Assembly: GCA_052034115.1 (NCBI GenBank)
Contig: JBPOIZ010000016.1
Coordinates: 1-64,000 of the forward strand
Source of the DNA: Lutibacillus sp052034115
Lineage (GTDB): Bacteria; Actinomycetota; Actinomycetes; Actinomycetales; Dermatophilaceae
Length of the DNA: 64,000 nucleotides
Reading direction: 5' to 3'
Position numbers and translations under genes: made by a program. Under the pieces are notes generated by a model, which saw only the letters and a list, made by a program, of their open reading frames with translations, was not told where the DNA came from and did no database searches. Below, in pieces: positions 1 to 8,639 of the stretch. How positions within the stretch are numbered: position 1 is the stretch's first letter; every line of letters starts with the position of its first letter.

Positions 1-1240
1 CGCCCACATCGCTCGGCTCGGGCAGGGCAGCAGCGCGGGTCGGCCCGATGCCGGGCCCGGCGCCTTCCTCCGGAAGGACCGCCGTCAGGGCCCGTCTGGC
101 ATCGACGATGCCGAAGCCGACGAAGATGTTCCGCTCGCCCTGGCCGGCCGGGTGGTCCGCAGTGGCCTCAAGCCGTCGGACCACCTGCTCGGCGTTGAGG
201 TGCGGGAACCGCGACCGCACCAGCGCGGCGACACCGGCGACATAAGGGGCGGAGAAGCTCGTCCCGGAGATGCCCACCTCGCCGTCCGGGCCGACCAGGG
301 AACCCACCTGGCCGTCCTGGGCGCCGTGCGGGTTCGTGGAGATGATCCGCACGCCCGGCGCGGCCAGGTCGACCCAGGGACCTGCCAATGAGAAGTCTGC
401 CGGCAGGCCGTCAGCATCGACCGATCCGACCGTGAGGGCCGCCGGGATGTTCGCCGGGGTGGCCCCGGTGACCGGAGCGCTCTCGGCGGAGTTCTGGGTG
501 GAACACAGATCCGACGCGCCGAGGTTCCCCGCCGCCACCACGACGACGACATCCGCGCGCACCGCGCGCTCGACCGCGGTGGTGAGCACCGGATCGTTGG
601 CGGTGACGGCGGGTCCGCAATAAGCGGCCGAGATGTTGATGACGTCGGCGCCCTTGGCCACGGCGAGGTCGATCGCCGAGGCCAGGGTGCGACTGGTGCC
701 GACTCCGCCGGCCGTGCTGCCTTGGGGGGCAAAGGCCTGGCTGTTCTGTCGGATGGCGAGGATCCGGGCATCGGGTGCCACGCCGGCGAACCCGCTGCGG
801 GTGTCGGGCGCACCGGCGATGAGCCCGGCGACCAAGGTGCCATGCCCGTCGCAGTCATCCAGACCCGGCTTAGGGGAGTCCGGCACGACGAGGTCGGCGC
901 CGCTGACCAGCCGGTCTCCGAGCGCGCTGCTCGGTCGGACCCCGGTGTCGATCACGGCCACGGTCACACCCGCCCCACGGGAGAGCTCCCACAACCGGGT
1001 CTGCTGGATCAGGCGCTGCCCCGGCGACACCGCGGCATCGAGCGGCTCAAGCGCCCGTCCGTCGGACACGCACCGGGCGACTTGCTCGTATGGCGGGGCA
1101 GGTCCGTCGGCAGCGGGAGCCAGCGTCGCGGCGGGAGCCTGCGTCGCGGCGGGAGCCAGCGCGGCGGCGGGAGCCAGCGTCGCGGCGAGCACCGCGCAGG
1201 AGAGGGCCACGATCCAGGTGACCCGCCGGAGCCCTTTCAC
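1..1240 (-). CDS. mycP: Mycosin MycP (type VII secretion subtilisin protease), C-terminus cut by window edge
   Basis: Membrane-anchored S8 serine protease of an ESX (type VII) system, expected to act outside the membrane. About 413 residues are visible and the reading frame runs off base 1, so the C-terminal membrane anchor is not seen. The start is the GTG at 1240, which overlaps the eccD stop (GTGA), so the two genes are translationally coupled. A signal peptide (about residues 5-24) is followed by an Ala/Pro linker made by an 18-bp tandem repeat. The catalytic triad is present: Asp in VIDTGV (about 98), His in DGHGTLVAG (about 133), Ser in GTSFSAPYVAG (about 328), with the oxyanion Asn in AAGN (about 239). 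Cysteines near 57, 130, 208 and 246 fit the disulfides known in mycosins. A second mycosin lies at 21555. Confidence 0.93.
   Translation of the reverse strand, partial: MKGLRRVTWIVALSCAVLAATLAPAAALAPAATQAPAATLAPAADGPAPPYEQVARCVSDGRALEPLDAAVSPGQRLIQQTRLWELSRGAGVTVAVIDTGVRPSSALGDRLVSGADLVVPDSPKPGLDDCDGHGTLVAGLIAGAPDTRSGFAGVAPDARILAIRQNSQAFAPQGSTAGGVGTSRTLASAIDLAVAKGADVINISAAYCGPAVTANDPVLTTAVERAVRADVVVVVAAGNLGASDLCSTQNSAESAPVTGATPANIPAALTVGSVDADGLPADFSLAGPWVDLAAPGVRIISTNPHGAQDGQVGSLVGPDGEVGISGTSFSAPYVAGVAALVRSRFPHLNAEQVVRRLEATADHPAGQGERNIFVGFGIVDARRALTAVLPEEGAGPGIGPTRAAALPEPSDVG
1113..1184 (-). repeat. 18-bp tandem repeat (4 copies) inside mycP
   Basis: Four consecutive 18-bp units of the form GCGGGAGCCWGCGTCGCG lie end to end with one or two mismatches between copies. 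They encode the repeated Leu/Gln-Ala-Pro-Ala-Ala linker just after the mycosin signal peptide. The unit is a multiple of three, so copy-number change would lengthen or shorten the linker without breaking the frame. Confidence 0.85.
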
Positions 1241-2595
1241 CAGTGCCGAACGGTGGTGTAGAGGTCCACGGCGCCGAGGGCCAGCGGCAGGACGGCAACC
1301 AGGACGAGGTTCTCTGCGATGTCTATCGATCGCCCCGTCATCGGACTCAGACGGCGGCGGGGCACCAGGACACTGAGCAGCACGGCCGCACCGGCGGCGG
1401 CGAGGGTCAGGGCAGCGGTCATCAGCGACTGCTCAGGGAAGGCGAGGGTGGCGCCGGACAGGCCGAGTCCCAGAGCGGCCGTGCCGGTGCTGAAGAGCCC
1501 CAGCCGGGGCAGCCGCCCCGGGACCGAACGGACGCGAAGCATGAGGGCGGCTGCGACGGCCACCCCGAATAGCGCGGCAAACGCGGTGCCTTGGGCCAGT
1601 GCCACCGTGGCACCCACTCCCGCGACGAGCCCGCATCCCAAGATCGTCCCATCGAGATACTCCGCGGCAACCGCTGCGCGGCCACTGACCGCCGCAAAGT
1701 TGACCCCGAGCTCCAGGTCGCGCAGATGGTCCGGTGTCGTAGGGATGACCGGCATGGGCAGCCGGGCCATCCGGGTGGCGATCCACGGAAGCACCGTCAT
1801 GGCGCCGAGTGCCCCGGCGGCCAGGAGGATGGCGACGTGCGCGGGCCGAGCAGTGAGGGGGAGGCCGGCGAGGGCGCCGAGCAGTCCGAGCCCGGACACG
1901 GTCGCGAGCGCCGAGAACACCACGGCTCCCGTGCGCAGCAGCATCCCGGCGAGTACGGCATACGTCAACGCCGCTGCGGCCCCGAGGAGCGCCGCCGGAT
2001 AGCCGAACGGCCCGGGGATGGCGAGGATTCCGGCGACCAGGGCCAGGGCCGCGCCCGACCCGCCGACGGTTACGGCCAGCCCGCGCATGGTGCCGGTGCG
2101 GGCGATGCCGGTGGCGCCGGCGAGCGCCAGGACGGCGGCCGCCGCAGCCAGAGCCGCCGCCCCCAGCGAGTGTTCACCTCGAACCAGGACGAAGGCTGCA
2201 ACCAACAGTCCTGCACCCGCGGCGACCGATCCGGTGACCTCGCGCAGGGGCCGGGTGTCGGTGTGCTCACGTACCGAGCTGGCGATCGCGTCGACCACAT
2301 CGTCGAAGATCGGCTCGGCGACGGCGCTGCGGCGGGTCCGCAGCTCCAGGGCCGAGCCGTCGAGCACGTCCAGCGCCCGCAAGCTGCGGGCCGGGTCGAA
2401 CTCGGCACCCCCGACCGCGCTGAGCACCCACCCGTCGTGCGCGGCCCCGCCGTCGTCGCTGCGTTCGCCCACCATGTCGAGCAGCAGCGGCAGCAACTCC
2501 ACGACCGGGATCTCGGCGGGCAGGGCCACGTCCACGCGGGTGCGCGGCGCGACGATTTGGACGCGAGTGAACGAAGCGGCGTCGGCACGAGCCAC
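1237..2595 (-). CDS. eccD: EccD, type VII secretion polytopic membrane channel component
   Basis: 452-residue ESX core membrane protein. The first ~110 residues form the cytosolic ubiquitin-like (YukD-type) domain. From about residue 120 onward the protein is a series of Ala/Leu/Gly/Val-rich helices separated by short loops, consistent with the 11 transmembrane segments known for EccD dimers. The GTG start at 2595 has a good ribosome binding site (GGGAGGAG, 8 nt upstream). Its stop overlaps the GTG of mycP. It is divergent from eccC across a 102-bp region. Family assignment is strong from domain order, length and neighbours; individual helix borders were not computed. Confidence 0.92.
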   Translation of the reverse strand: MARADAASFTRVQIVAPRTRVDVALPAEIPVVELLPLLLDMVGERSDDGGAAHDGWVLSAVGGAEFDPARSLRALDVLDGSALELRTRRSAVAEPIFDDVVDAIASSVREHTDTRPLREVTGSVAAGAGLLVAAFVLVRGEHSLGAAALAAAAAVLALAGATGIARTGTMRGLAVTVGGSGAALALVAGILAIPGPFGYPAALLGAAAALTYAVLAGMLLRTGAVVFSALATVSGLGLLGALAGLPLTARPAHVAILLAAGALGAMTVLPWIATRMARLPMPVIPTTPDHLRDLELGVNFAAVSGRAAVAAEYLDGTILGCGLVAGVGATVALAQGTAFAALFGVAVAAALMLRVRSVPGRLPRLGLFSTGTAALGLGLSGATLAFPEQSLMTAALTLAAAGAAVLLSVLVPRRRLSPMTGRSIDIAENLVLVAVLPLALGAVDLYTTVRHW

Positions 2596-2616
2596 GACGG
2601 GTCTCCTCCCTGGGTG

Positions 2617-2652
2617 CGCCCCTAGTATAGGAAGGCCGATGGCGCATCCTCC
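2617..2652 (-). promoter_or_regulatory. Candidate promoter for eccD-mycP in the eccD/eccC divergent region
   Basis: On the minus strand a perfect TATACT -10 box (bases 2629-2624) lies 28 bp upstream of the eccD GTG, predicting a leader of about 20 nt. No convincing TTGACA-like -35 is seen 17 bp upstream (GGAGGA occupies the place), so this is a -10-only call. The same AT-rich patch reads TAGTAT on the plus strand and could also serve eccC. Confidence 0.4.
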
Positions 2653-2697
2653 CTGGGTGAGGACGTGCCGACCGTCGTGTAGTCGGGTAGGGGAGGT

Positions 2698-5600
2698 ATG
2701 GCGACACGAGCGTTCGCGCGCCGGCCGCGCCTGACTCCGCCGCCGCTACCGGACGGCGAGTTCATCGTCGAGCCGCCCCCGGAGATCCCGCGGGCCGCGC
2801 CGACGAACATCATGACGATGGTGCTCCCCGTGGCGATGCTGCTCATGGTCGTCGGGTTCATCGCCGTCAGCGGCATGAACACCGCCTCGCTCATGATGGG
2901 CGCGATGATGCTCATGATGGCGTTGGGCATGCTCGGCTCGGGACGCTCCGGAGGGGCCAACAAGGCCCAGCTGACCCAGGAGCGCAACGACTACCTCCAT
3001 TACCTGGCGCGACTGCGTGGCGAGGTCGCCGACGTCCGCGAAGCCCAGCGGGCCTACTGGACCTGGCTCCACCCCACACCGTCGGCGCTGTGGTCGCTGG
3101 TCGGCGGCCGCCGCATGTGGGAGCGGCGGCCCGCGGACGAGGACTACGTCGAGGTGCGGCTCGGCGTCGGGGCCAAGGAGCTCGCGAGCCCGTTGCGCCC
3201 GCCGCAGACCGGACCGATCAATGAGATCGACCCGATCAGTGCGGTCGCGGTCAGCCAGTTCCTCCGGGTCCACGAGCACGTCGACGACCTGCCGGTCCCG
3301 GTCAAGCTCGACGCGATCCACGTGCTCGACATCGGCGGGGACCGCGAGCAGGCCCGGGCGATGGTGCGGGCGGCGATCTGTCAGCTCGCGACGTTCCACG
3401 GGCCGGACACCCTCATGCTCGCGGCGGTCGTCGACCCGGCGGCGCGCGACCAGTGGGACTGGCTCAAGTGGTTGCAGCACAACCATCACCGCACCCAGCG
3501 AGACAGCCTGGGCCCGGTGCGCATGGTCGCCACCTCCCTCGGGGACATTGCCGCGTGGTTGTCCGACGAACTCACCGGCAGAGTCGCCTACAGCACCCGC
3601 GCCACGGCGGAGCCGGATCAGCCGCATGTCGTCGTGGTCATCGACGGGCATGGCGGGGTCGACGCAGAGACCCTCGCGCAGTTGGACCGGGTGGGTGTGA
3701 CCATCGTCGACCTGACCCAGACCGTCCTCGGGGCCACGATGCGGCGCGGGGTGAGTCTCATCGTCAGCCGCGGTGTGCTCAAGGAGCGGCTCGAGGGAGC
3801 CGACGAAGCGGTCGGGCGCGCCGATGCGCTCAGCCTGGTCGAGGCGGACGCCCTGGCACGGCGTCTTGCGCCATACCGGCTCAGCGAGCTTCGCTCCGAC
3901 GACGGGACGAGCGGTGCGGTGGGCTCCGCTGAGCTCGAGGACATGTTGGGGCTCGGGGATGTCGCCCACCTGGTCCCCGAGCAGGTCTGGCGACCGCGGT
4001 CCCTGCGTGACCTCTTGCGCGTGCCGATCGGGGTCGGCCCGACGGGCGAGTCCGTCGAACTCGACCTCAAGGAGTCGGCCCTCGGCGGAATGGGCCCGCA
4101 CGGCCTGGTCATCGGTGCCACCGGTTCGGGCAAGTCCGAGTTGTTGCGCACCCTGGTGCTCGCGCTCGCGGTGACCCACTCGCCGGAGCAGCTCAACCTG
4201 GTGCTCGTGGATTTCAAGGGCGGTGCGACCTTCGCCGGGCTGCACGACCTGCCGCACACGGCCGCGGTCATCACCAACCTCCAGGACGACCTGGCCATGG
4301 TCGACCGGATGTATGACGCGCTGTCCGGGGAGATGAATCGGCGCCAGGAGATGCTCCGAGACGCGGGCAACCTGCTCAACGTGCGCGACTACGACAAGGC
4401 CCGGCAGGCCGGCGCCGCCTTGGAGCCCATGCCGTGGCTCCTCGTGGTGTGCGACGAGTTCTCCGAGTTACTGGCCCAGAAGCCGGACTTCGCCGAGTTG
4501 TTCGTCGCGATCGGGCGGCTCGGCCGGTCGTTGGGGATCCACCTGCTGCTCGCCTCACAGCGGCTCGAGGAGGGTCGGTTGCGAGGTCTGGACAGCCACC
4601 TGTCCTACCGGATCGGGCTGAAGACGTTCTCCGCGGCGGAGTCGCGCACGGTGCTGGGCGTGCCGGATGCCTACGAGCTGCCGCCGATCCCGGGCTCGGG
4701 CTACCTGAAGTTCGACACCACGGCGATGTCGCGGTTCAAGGCCTCCTACGTGTCGGGACCATACGTGGACGGCGGGGGCGGCTCCCTCGGGGCCGGCCCG
4801 ACCGGCTACGCCCGACCGGTCTCGTTCGTCTCCTCCCTCGTCGATCTCGGCGAGCAGGAGGAGCCCACCGAGGTGGCGCCCGCAGCACCCCCCGTCGACG
4901 CCAGCGCACCGTCGGTGCTCGACGTCATCGTCGGACGGTTGCACGGGCACGGCATACCGGCGCACGAGGTCTGGCTGCCGCCGCTGAGCGCGTCGCCCAC
5001 CCTCGACGCACTGCTCCCGCCCTTGCAGGCGGCCGATGGGCGCGGCCTGTCCCCCATCGGCTGGGAACGCGTTGGCCCCCTGCGGGTTCCCATCGGGATC
5101 GTCGACCTGCCGTACGAACAGCGCCGGGACCCCTTGGTCGTCGACTTCTCCGCGGCCCTCGGCAACGGCGTCGTCGTCGGTGGACCGCAGAGCGGCAAGA
5201 GCACGGCGCTGCGGTCGATCATCACGGCGCTGGCCCTGACCCACACACCGCGCGAAGTGCAGGTGTATGTGGTGGACCTCGGGGGTGGCTCGCTGGTCAG
5301 CACCCAAGGCCTCCCGCACGTCGGCGGGGTGGCGACCAGGTCCCGACCCGACTACCTTCGCCGCCTCATCGCCGAGGTCACCGGGGTGGTCACGGCCCGC
5401 GAGGCACGATTCCGCACGCTGGGTGTGGAATCCATGGCCGACTATCGGGCCATGCAGCGCCGTGGCGATGCGGCGGTGGCCGACGACCCGTTCGGCGACG
5501 TGTTCCTCGTCATCGACGGGTGGGGTGCGTTGCGTGAGGACTTCGACGACCTGGAGCAACGGATTACCTCGCTGGCCGCGCGGTCCCTCTCGTATGGCGT

Positions 5601-6657
5601 GCACGTCCTGATCTCGGCGGCCCGCTGGCAGGAGGTCCGGCCGGCGCTCAAGGACAGCCTCGGCACCCGGGTGGAGCTGCGTCTCGGCGACCCGCTCGAG
5701 TCCGAGGTCGACCGGCGGGTGGCCGCGCTGGTGCCGGCCAACGCCCCGGGGCGTGGGGTGACTGCCGCCAAGCGGCAGCTGCTCATGGCTCTGCCCCGCG
5801 CCGACGGCGTCCCCGACCCGGCGTCGTTGACCGCCGCCTATCAGGCATTGGTTGCCGAGGTGAGTCAGGCGTGGTCCGGGCCATCGGCGCCGGTCGTGCG
5901 CACCCTGCCGCACCGGATCGAGGTGTCCGCTCTCGACCTGTCGGCCGCGACCGCGGGCAGGGTGGGGCCGCACGCCATACCGATCGGGGTCGACGAGGAC
6001 GAGCTGGCGACCGTCTTCCTCGACCTGAACGCCGACCCGCACCTGATCTACCTCGCCGACGGGGAGATGGGTAAGACGACGTTCCTGAAGGTCCTGGCGA
6101 CGGGGATCATGGAGCGGTTCTCCTCGGCACAGCTGCGGTTCCTCGTCGTGGACTATCGGCGCACCATGCTCGAATTCGTCCCGAAGGAATACGTGGCGGG
6201 GTATGCCCCGGGGGCTTCGGCGTTGTCCGCCTTCCTCGGCGACCTCGTCCCGCTACTCGACGGTCGGATCGCGCCGAACGACGTCACGGCCGAGCAGTTG
6301 CGCACGCGCTCTTGGTGGTCCGGCCCCGAGGTCGTCGTGCTCGTCGACGACTACGACCTCGTCGCCACCGGTATGGACAATCCGCTCATGGCGCTGCGCG
6401 AGCTCCTGCCACACGCTCGCGACATCGGCCTGCATGTGGTCGTGGCGCGGCGGACCGCCGGGGCGTCGCGGGCGATGTATGACCCGCTGCTGCAGGGCAT
6501 CAAGGACCTCGGCTCACCGGGGTTCGTCGGCACCGGTGCGTCGGACGAGGGGGCGCTGATCGGTCCGGCTCGGCCGCTGCCGTCCTACCCGCCGGGCCGC
6601 GGGATCCTCGTCACGCGGCGGCAAGGCGCCAAGCTGGTCCAGATCGCGACGATCTGA
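2698..6657 (+). CDS. eccC: EccC, type VII secretion FtsK/SpoIIIE ATPase (fused EccCa-EccCb)
   Basis: 1319-residue hexameric motor ATPase that recruits and drives WXG100-type substrates through the ESX channel. Domains in order: N-terminal cytosolic stretch with the family PPPEIPR motif, two transmembrane helices (about 38-80), a stalk domain, then three FtsK-type ATPase domains with Walker A motifs GATGSGKSE (about 472), GGPQSGKST (about 828) and ADGEMGKTT (about 1121). Walker B motifs are VVCDEF, LVIDGW and VLVDDY. The third P-loop starts with Ala instead of Gly, and the second Walker B lacks the Glu, as often in EccC domains 2 and 3. The only usable ATG (2698) has its GGGGAGG only 1 nt upstream, which is unusually close. 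It is transcribed divergently from eccD-mycP. Confidence 0.96.
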   Translation: MATRAFARRPRLTPPPLPDGEFIVEPPPEIPRAAPTNIMTMVLPVAMLLMVVGFIAVSGMNTASLMMGAMMLMMALGMLGSGRSGGANKAQLTQERNDYLHYLARLRGEVADVREAQRAYWTWLHPTPSALWSLVGGRRMWERRPADEDYVEVRLGVGAKELASPLRPPQTGPINEIDPISAVAVSQFLRVHEHVDDLPVPVKLDAIHVLDIGGDREQARAMVRAAICQLATFHGPDTLMLAAVVDPAARDQWDWLKWLQHNHHRTQRDSLGPVRMVATSLGDIAAWLSDELTGRVAYSTRATAEPDQPHVVVVIDGHGGVDAETLAQLDRVGVTIVDLTQTVLGATMRRGVSLIVSRGVLKERLEGADEAVGRADALSLVEADALARRLAPYRLSELRSDDGTSGAVGSAELEDMLGLGDVAHLVPEQVWRPRSLRDLLRVPIGVGPTGESVELDLKESALGGMGPHGLVIGATGSGKSELLRTLVLALAVTHSPEQLNLVLVDFKGGATFAGLHDLPHTAAVITNLQDDLAMVDRMYDALSGEMNRRQEMLRDAGNLLNVRDYDKARQAGAALEPMPWLLVVCDEFSELLAQKPDFAELFVAIGRLGRSLGIHLLLASQRLEEGRLRGLDSHLSYRIGLKTFSAAESRTVLGVPDAYELPPIPGSGYLKFDTTAMSRFKASYVSGPYVDGGGGSLGAGPTGYARPVSFVSSLVDLGEQEEPTEVAPAAPPVDASAPSVLDVIVGRLHGHGIPAHEVWLPPLSASPTLDALLPPLQAADGRGLSPIGWERVGPLRVPIGIVDLPYEQRRDPLVVDFSAALGNGVVVGGPQSGKSTALRSIITALALTHTPREVQVYVVDLGGGSLVSTQGLPHVGGVATRSRPDYLRRLIAEVTGVVTAREARFRTLGVESMADYRAMQRRGDAAVADDPFGDVFLVIDGWGALREDFDDLEQRITSLAARSLSYGVHVLISAARWQEVRPALKDSLGTRVELRLGDPLESEVDRRVAALVPANAPGRGVTAAKRQLLMALPRADGVPDPASLTAAYQALVAEVSQAWSGPSAPVVRTLPHRIEVSALDLSAATAGRVGPHAIPIGVDEDELATVFLDLNADPHLIYLADGEMGKTTFLKVLATGIMERFSSAQLRFLVVDYRRTMLEFVPKEYVAGYAPGASALSAFLGDLVPLLDGRIAPNDVTAEQLRTRSWWSGPEVVVLVDDYDLVATGMDNPLMALRELLPHARDIGLHVVVARRTAGASRAMYDPLLQGIKDLGSPGFVGTGASDEGALIGPARPLPSYPPGRGILVTRRQGAKLVQIATI

Positions 6658-6669
6658 TCGCGACGATCT
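6642..6669 (+). repeat. 14-bp tandem duplication across the eccC stop codon
   Basis: The 14-mer GATCGCGACGATCT occurs twice in direct succession (6642-6655, 6656-6669) and begins a third time (GATCGCC). The first copy carries the last codons of eccC, and the TGA stop straddles the junction. The duplication adds only 3' untranslated sequence. Confidence 0.9.
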
Positions 6670-6724
6670 GATCGCCGCGCCCTGGGGTCCGCGCGGCCCG
6701 CCTGCCTCTGGCTCGGCAAGCCCA

Positions 6725-6741
6725 GGCCCAGAAGTTGGGCC
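6725..6741. terminator. Candidate bidirectional terminator hairpin between eccC and the ABC permease
   Basis: GGCCCA-gaagt-TGGGCC forms a perfect 6-bp stem with a 5-nt loop in the 93-bp gap between two convergent genes. There is no T tract, as is common in actinobacteria. The position suits a shared terminator; the short stem makes this moderate. Confidence 0.45.
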
Positions 6742-6750
6742 GGAGCGTCT

Positions 6751-7932
6751 CTACGCGCGCAGGGCCCGTGCCGGGGGGATCCGTGCGGCGACCACGGCCG
6801 GGACGAGTCCTCCGAGGAGCCCGCCGACACACCCGACAACGACGCCGAAGACGACCACGGGCAGGTCCAGGACCGGGGTCCACCGTTGCCAGATGGCGAT
6901 CGCCAGCAGGGCCCATGTCCCGACCAGAGCGCCCAGCACCCCGCTCAGGACTCCGACGAGTGTCGACTCGGCCAGGACCATCGCGACCACATCGCGTCGC
7001 TTGGCTCCCAGGGCGCGGCGCATGCCGAGCTCGGGTATTCGTGCCGTGATGGACAGGAGCATCAAGTTGGCGACCGCGAAGGTACCGGCCGCGAGAACGG
7101 TGACAGTGGCCGCAAGGGCGAGCCGCCGGACGTCCTCGGAGACGACCCGGCGGAGCGTCTCCGGCCTCGGGGGAGCCTGGACGTCGAGCGCTGTTGGGTC
7201 GCTGGGAGCCAGCGTGAGACGTAGCGACGAGGCGACCACGTTGGCGGCCCCCGCCTTGGTCCGCACCACCACGCTTGGTCGCAGTCGAGTGTTCGGGGCC
7301 ACCAGACTGTGCGCTCTGACCGGCAACAGGATGCTGTTGACCAGGTATGACGCGCGGCGGGCCTCCTGGACGATGCCGATGACGGTGACCGTGTGCGCAC
7401 CGATCTGGAGCGTGGCACCGGGAGCTCGTATTCCCAGGCTGGCCGCGACAGATCGGCCAACGAGGGCCACCGGGCGGGTGATGAGGTCGTCAACGGGAGT
7501 AAGAGGTGAGCCGGTGATCGACAACTCGGCAGCCTCGACCATCGCTGGGTCGACGAACGAGATCGTGGTCCGTAGGCGTGGGGCAAGCGGCACGCCCGGA
7601 GGCCGACGGACCCGCACATCTGCCTCGTCGAGCACCCCGACCCGAGCCGCCGCAACGAGCCCGACGATTCGCGGCGTCTCGGCCAGTCGCTCCGGGGAGA
7701 CAAAGGTGGCGAGGGACGTGATGGTCGTGTCCGTGGTCGCCGCCGGGGTGACGATGACCGTGGTGGCCGCGAGCGCGTCGAACCGATCACCGACCTGTGC
7801 GCTGACGGTGACCCCGAGCCCTTGGGTCAGAACGAACGCCGCGCTGCCCAGGCTCACCCCGACCGCCAGGGCTGCGGTCCGCAACGGCCGCGCTAGGAGC
7901 ACGTGCCACGCGTCGACGAGCACGGCGATCAC
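6751..7932 (-). CDS. MacB/FtsX-like ABC transporter permease of the small-peptide operon
   Basis: 393-residue membrane subunit. A transmembrane helix near residues 15-40 is followed by a large extracytoplasmic domain of the MacB periplasmic core type, then a C-terminal FtsX domain with three helices (about 280-390), including the conserved ELGMRRALGAKR loop. The ATG at 7932 overlaps the stop of the ATPase gene (ATGA). It is the last gene of a five-gene minus-strand run from 10950. With its partners it should form a tripartite-like pump that expels or senses a peptide at the cell envelope; the actual substrate is inferred from the context only. Confidence 0.85.
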   Translation of the reverse strand: MIAVLVDAWHVLLARPLRTAALAVGVSLGSAAFVLTQGLGVTVSAQVGDRFDALAATTVIVTPAATTDTTITSLATFVSPERLAETPRIVGLVAAARVGVLDEADVRVRRPPGVPLAPRLRTTISFVDPAMVEAAELSITGSPLTPVDDLITRPVALVGRSVAASLGIRAPGATLQIGAHTVTVIGIVQEARRASYLVNSILLPVRAHSLVAPNTRLRPSVVVRTKAGAANVVASSLRLTLAPSDPTALDVQAPPRPETLRRVVSEDVRRLALAATVTVLAAGTFAVANLMLLSITARIPELGMRRALGAKRRDVVAMVLAESTLVGVLSGVLGALVGTWALLAIAIWQRWTPVLDLPVVVFGVVVGCVGGLLGGLVPAVVAARIPPARALRA

Positions 7933-8639
7933 CGATCGTCACCTCCGATCGGCGTCTCTTGCTGGGACAGGCGGCCATCGCTCATGAGGAGGACGCGGTC
8001 GGCCAAACCGGCGACGGTCGGACTGTGTGTGACCACCACGACCGCGGCGCCGGCGTCTGCGGCGCCTCGCAACAGGCGCATCACGGTGTCCTCGGACTCC
8101 ACGTCGAGGTTTCCGGTGGGCTCGTCGGCGAGGATGACGGAAGGCCCCTTGACGATGGCCCGGGCGATGGCAACCCGCTGTTTCTCGCCTCCCGAAAGGG
8201 TGCGGACTTGCGCCTGCGCTCGGCCGCTCAGTCCCACGACGTCGAGGGCGGCCAGAGCCGTCTGGGCGCGCGATCGCCGAGGGGCACCGGCGTATCGCAG
8301 GGCCAGTTCGACATTGGCCAACGAGGTCAACTCAGGGACCAGGTTGAAGGCCTGGAACACGAAGCCGAACCGCTCCCGGCGAAGGATGTCGCGCCCCCGT
8401 GAGTCCGACGGGACCGGCTGCCCATCGACAAGCAACGTGCCTCCGGTCGGGTCGTCGAGGAGTCCGAGCAGGGTCAGCAAGGTCGTCTTGCCGCAACCCG
8501 ATCGACCCATGATGGCGGTGACCGCCCCGTGTGCGAACGCTGCCGTGGCCGTCGCCAGCGCAACGACCGGCGGCGGCCCGGTGTAGGTCTTGGCGAGGTC
8601 ATGGCACTCCAGCGCCGACGTCGCGCCGTTGTGGGTCAT
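7929..8639 (-). CDS. ABC transporter ATP-binding protein (LolD/MacB type)
   Basis: 236-residue nucleotide-binding subunit. It shows Walker A GRSGCGKTT, Q-loop in FVFQAFNLVPELT, signature LSGGEKQR, Walker B VILADEPTGNLD and an H-loop in VVVVTHS, all in the usual order and spacing. These features place it in the MacB/LolD/FtsE group that works with FtsX-fold permeases. The start ATG overlaps the stop of the adaptor gene upstream by 4 nt, and its stop overlaps the permease start, so the three subunits are co-translated. Confidence 0.92.
   Translation of the reverse strand: MTHNGATSALECHDLAKTYTGPPPVVALATATAAFAHGAVTAIMGRSGCGKTTLLTLLGLLDDPTGGTLLVDGQPVPSDSRGRDILRRERFGFVFQAFNLVPELTSLANVELALRYAGAPRRSRAQTALAALDVVGLSGRAQAQVRTLSGGEKQRVAIARAIVKGPSVILADEPTGNLDVESEDTVMRLLRGAADAGAAVVVVTHSPTVAGLADRVLLMSDGRLSQQETPIGGDDR

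Noticed and set aside
2746..4257. Long minus-strand frame inside eccC
   Set aside because: Antisense to a conserved ATPase; no known motifs and composition of an antisense shadow.
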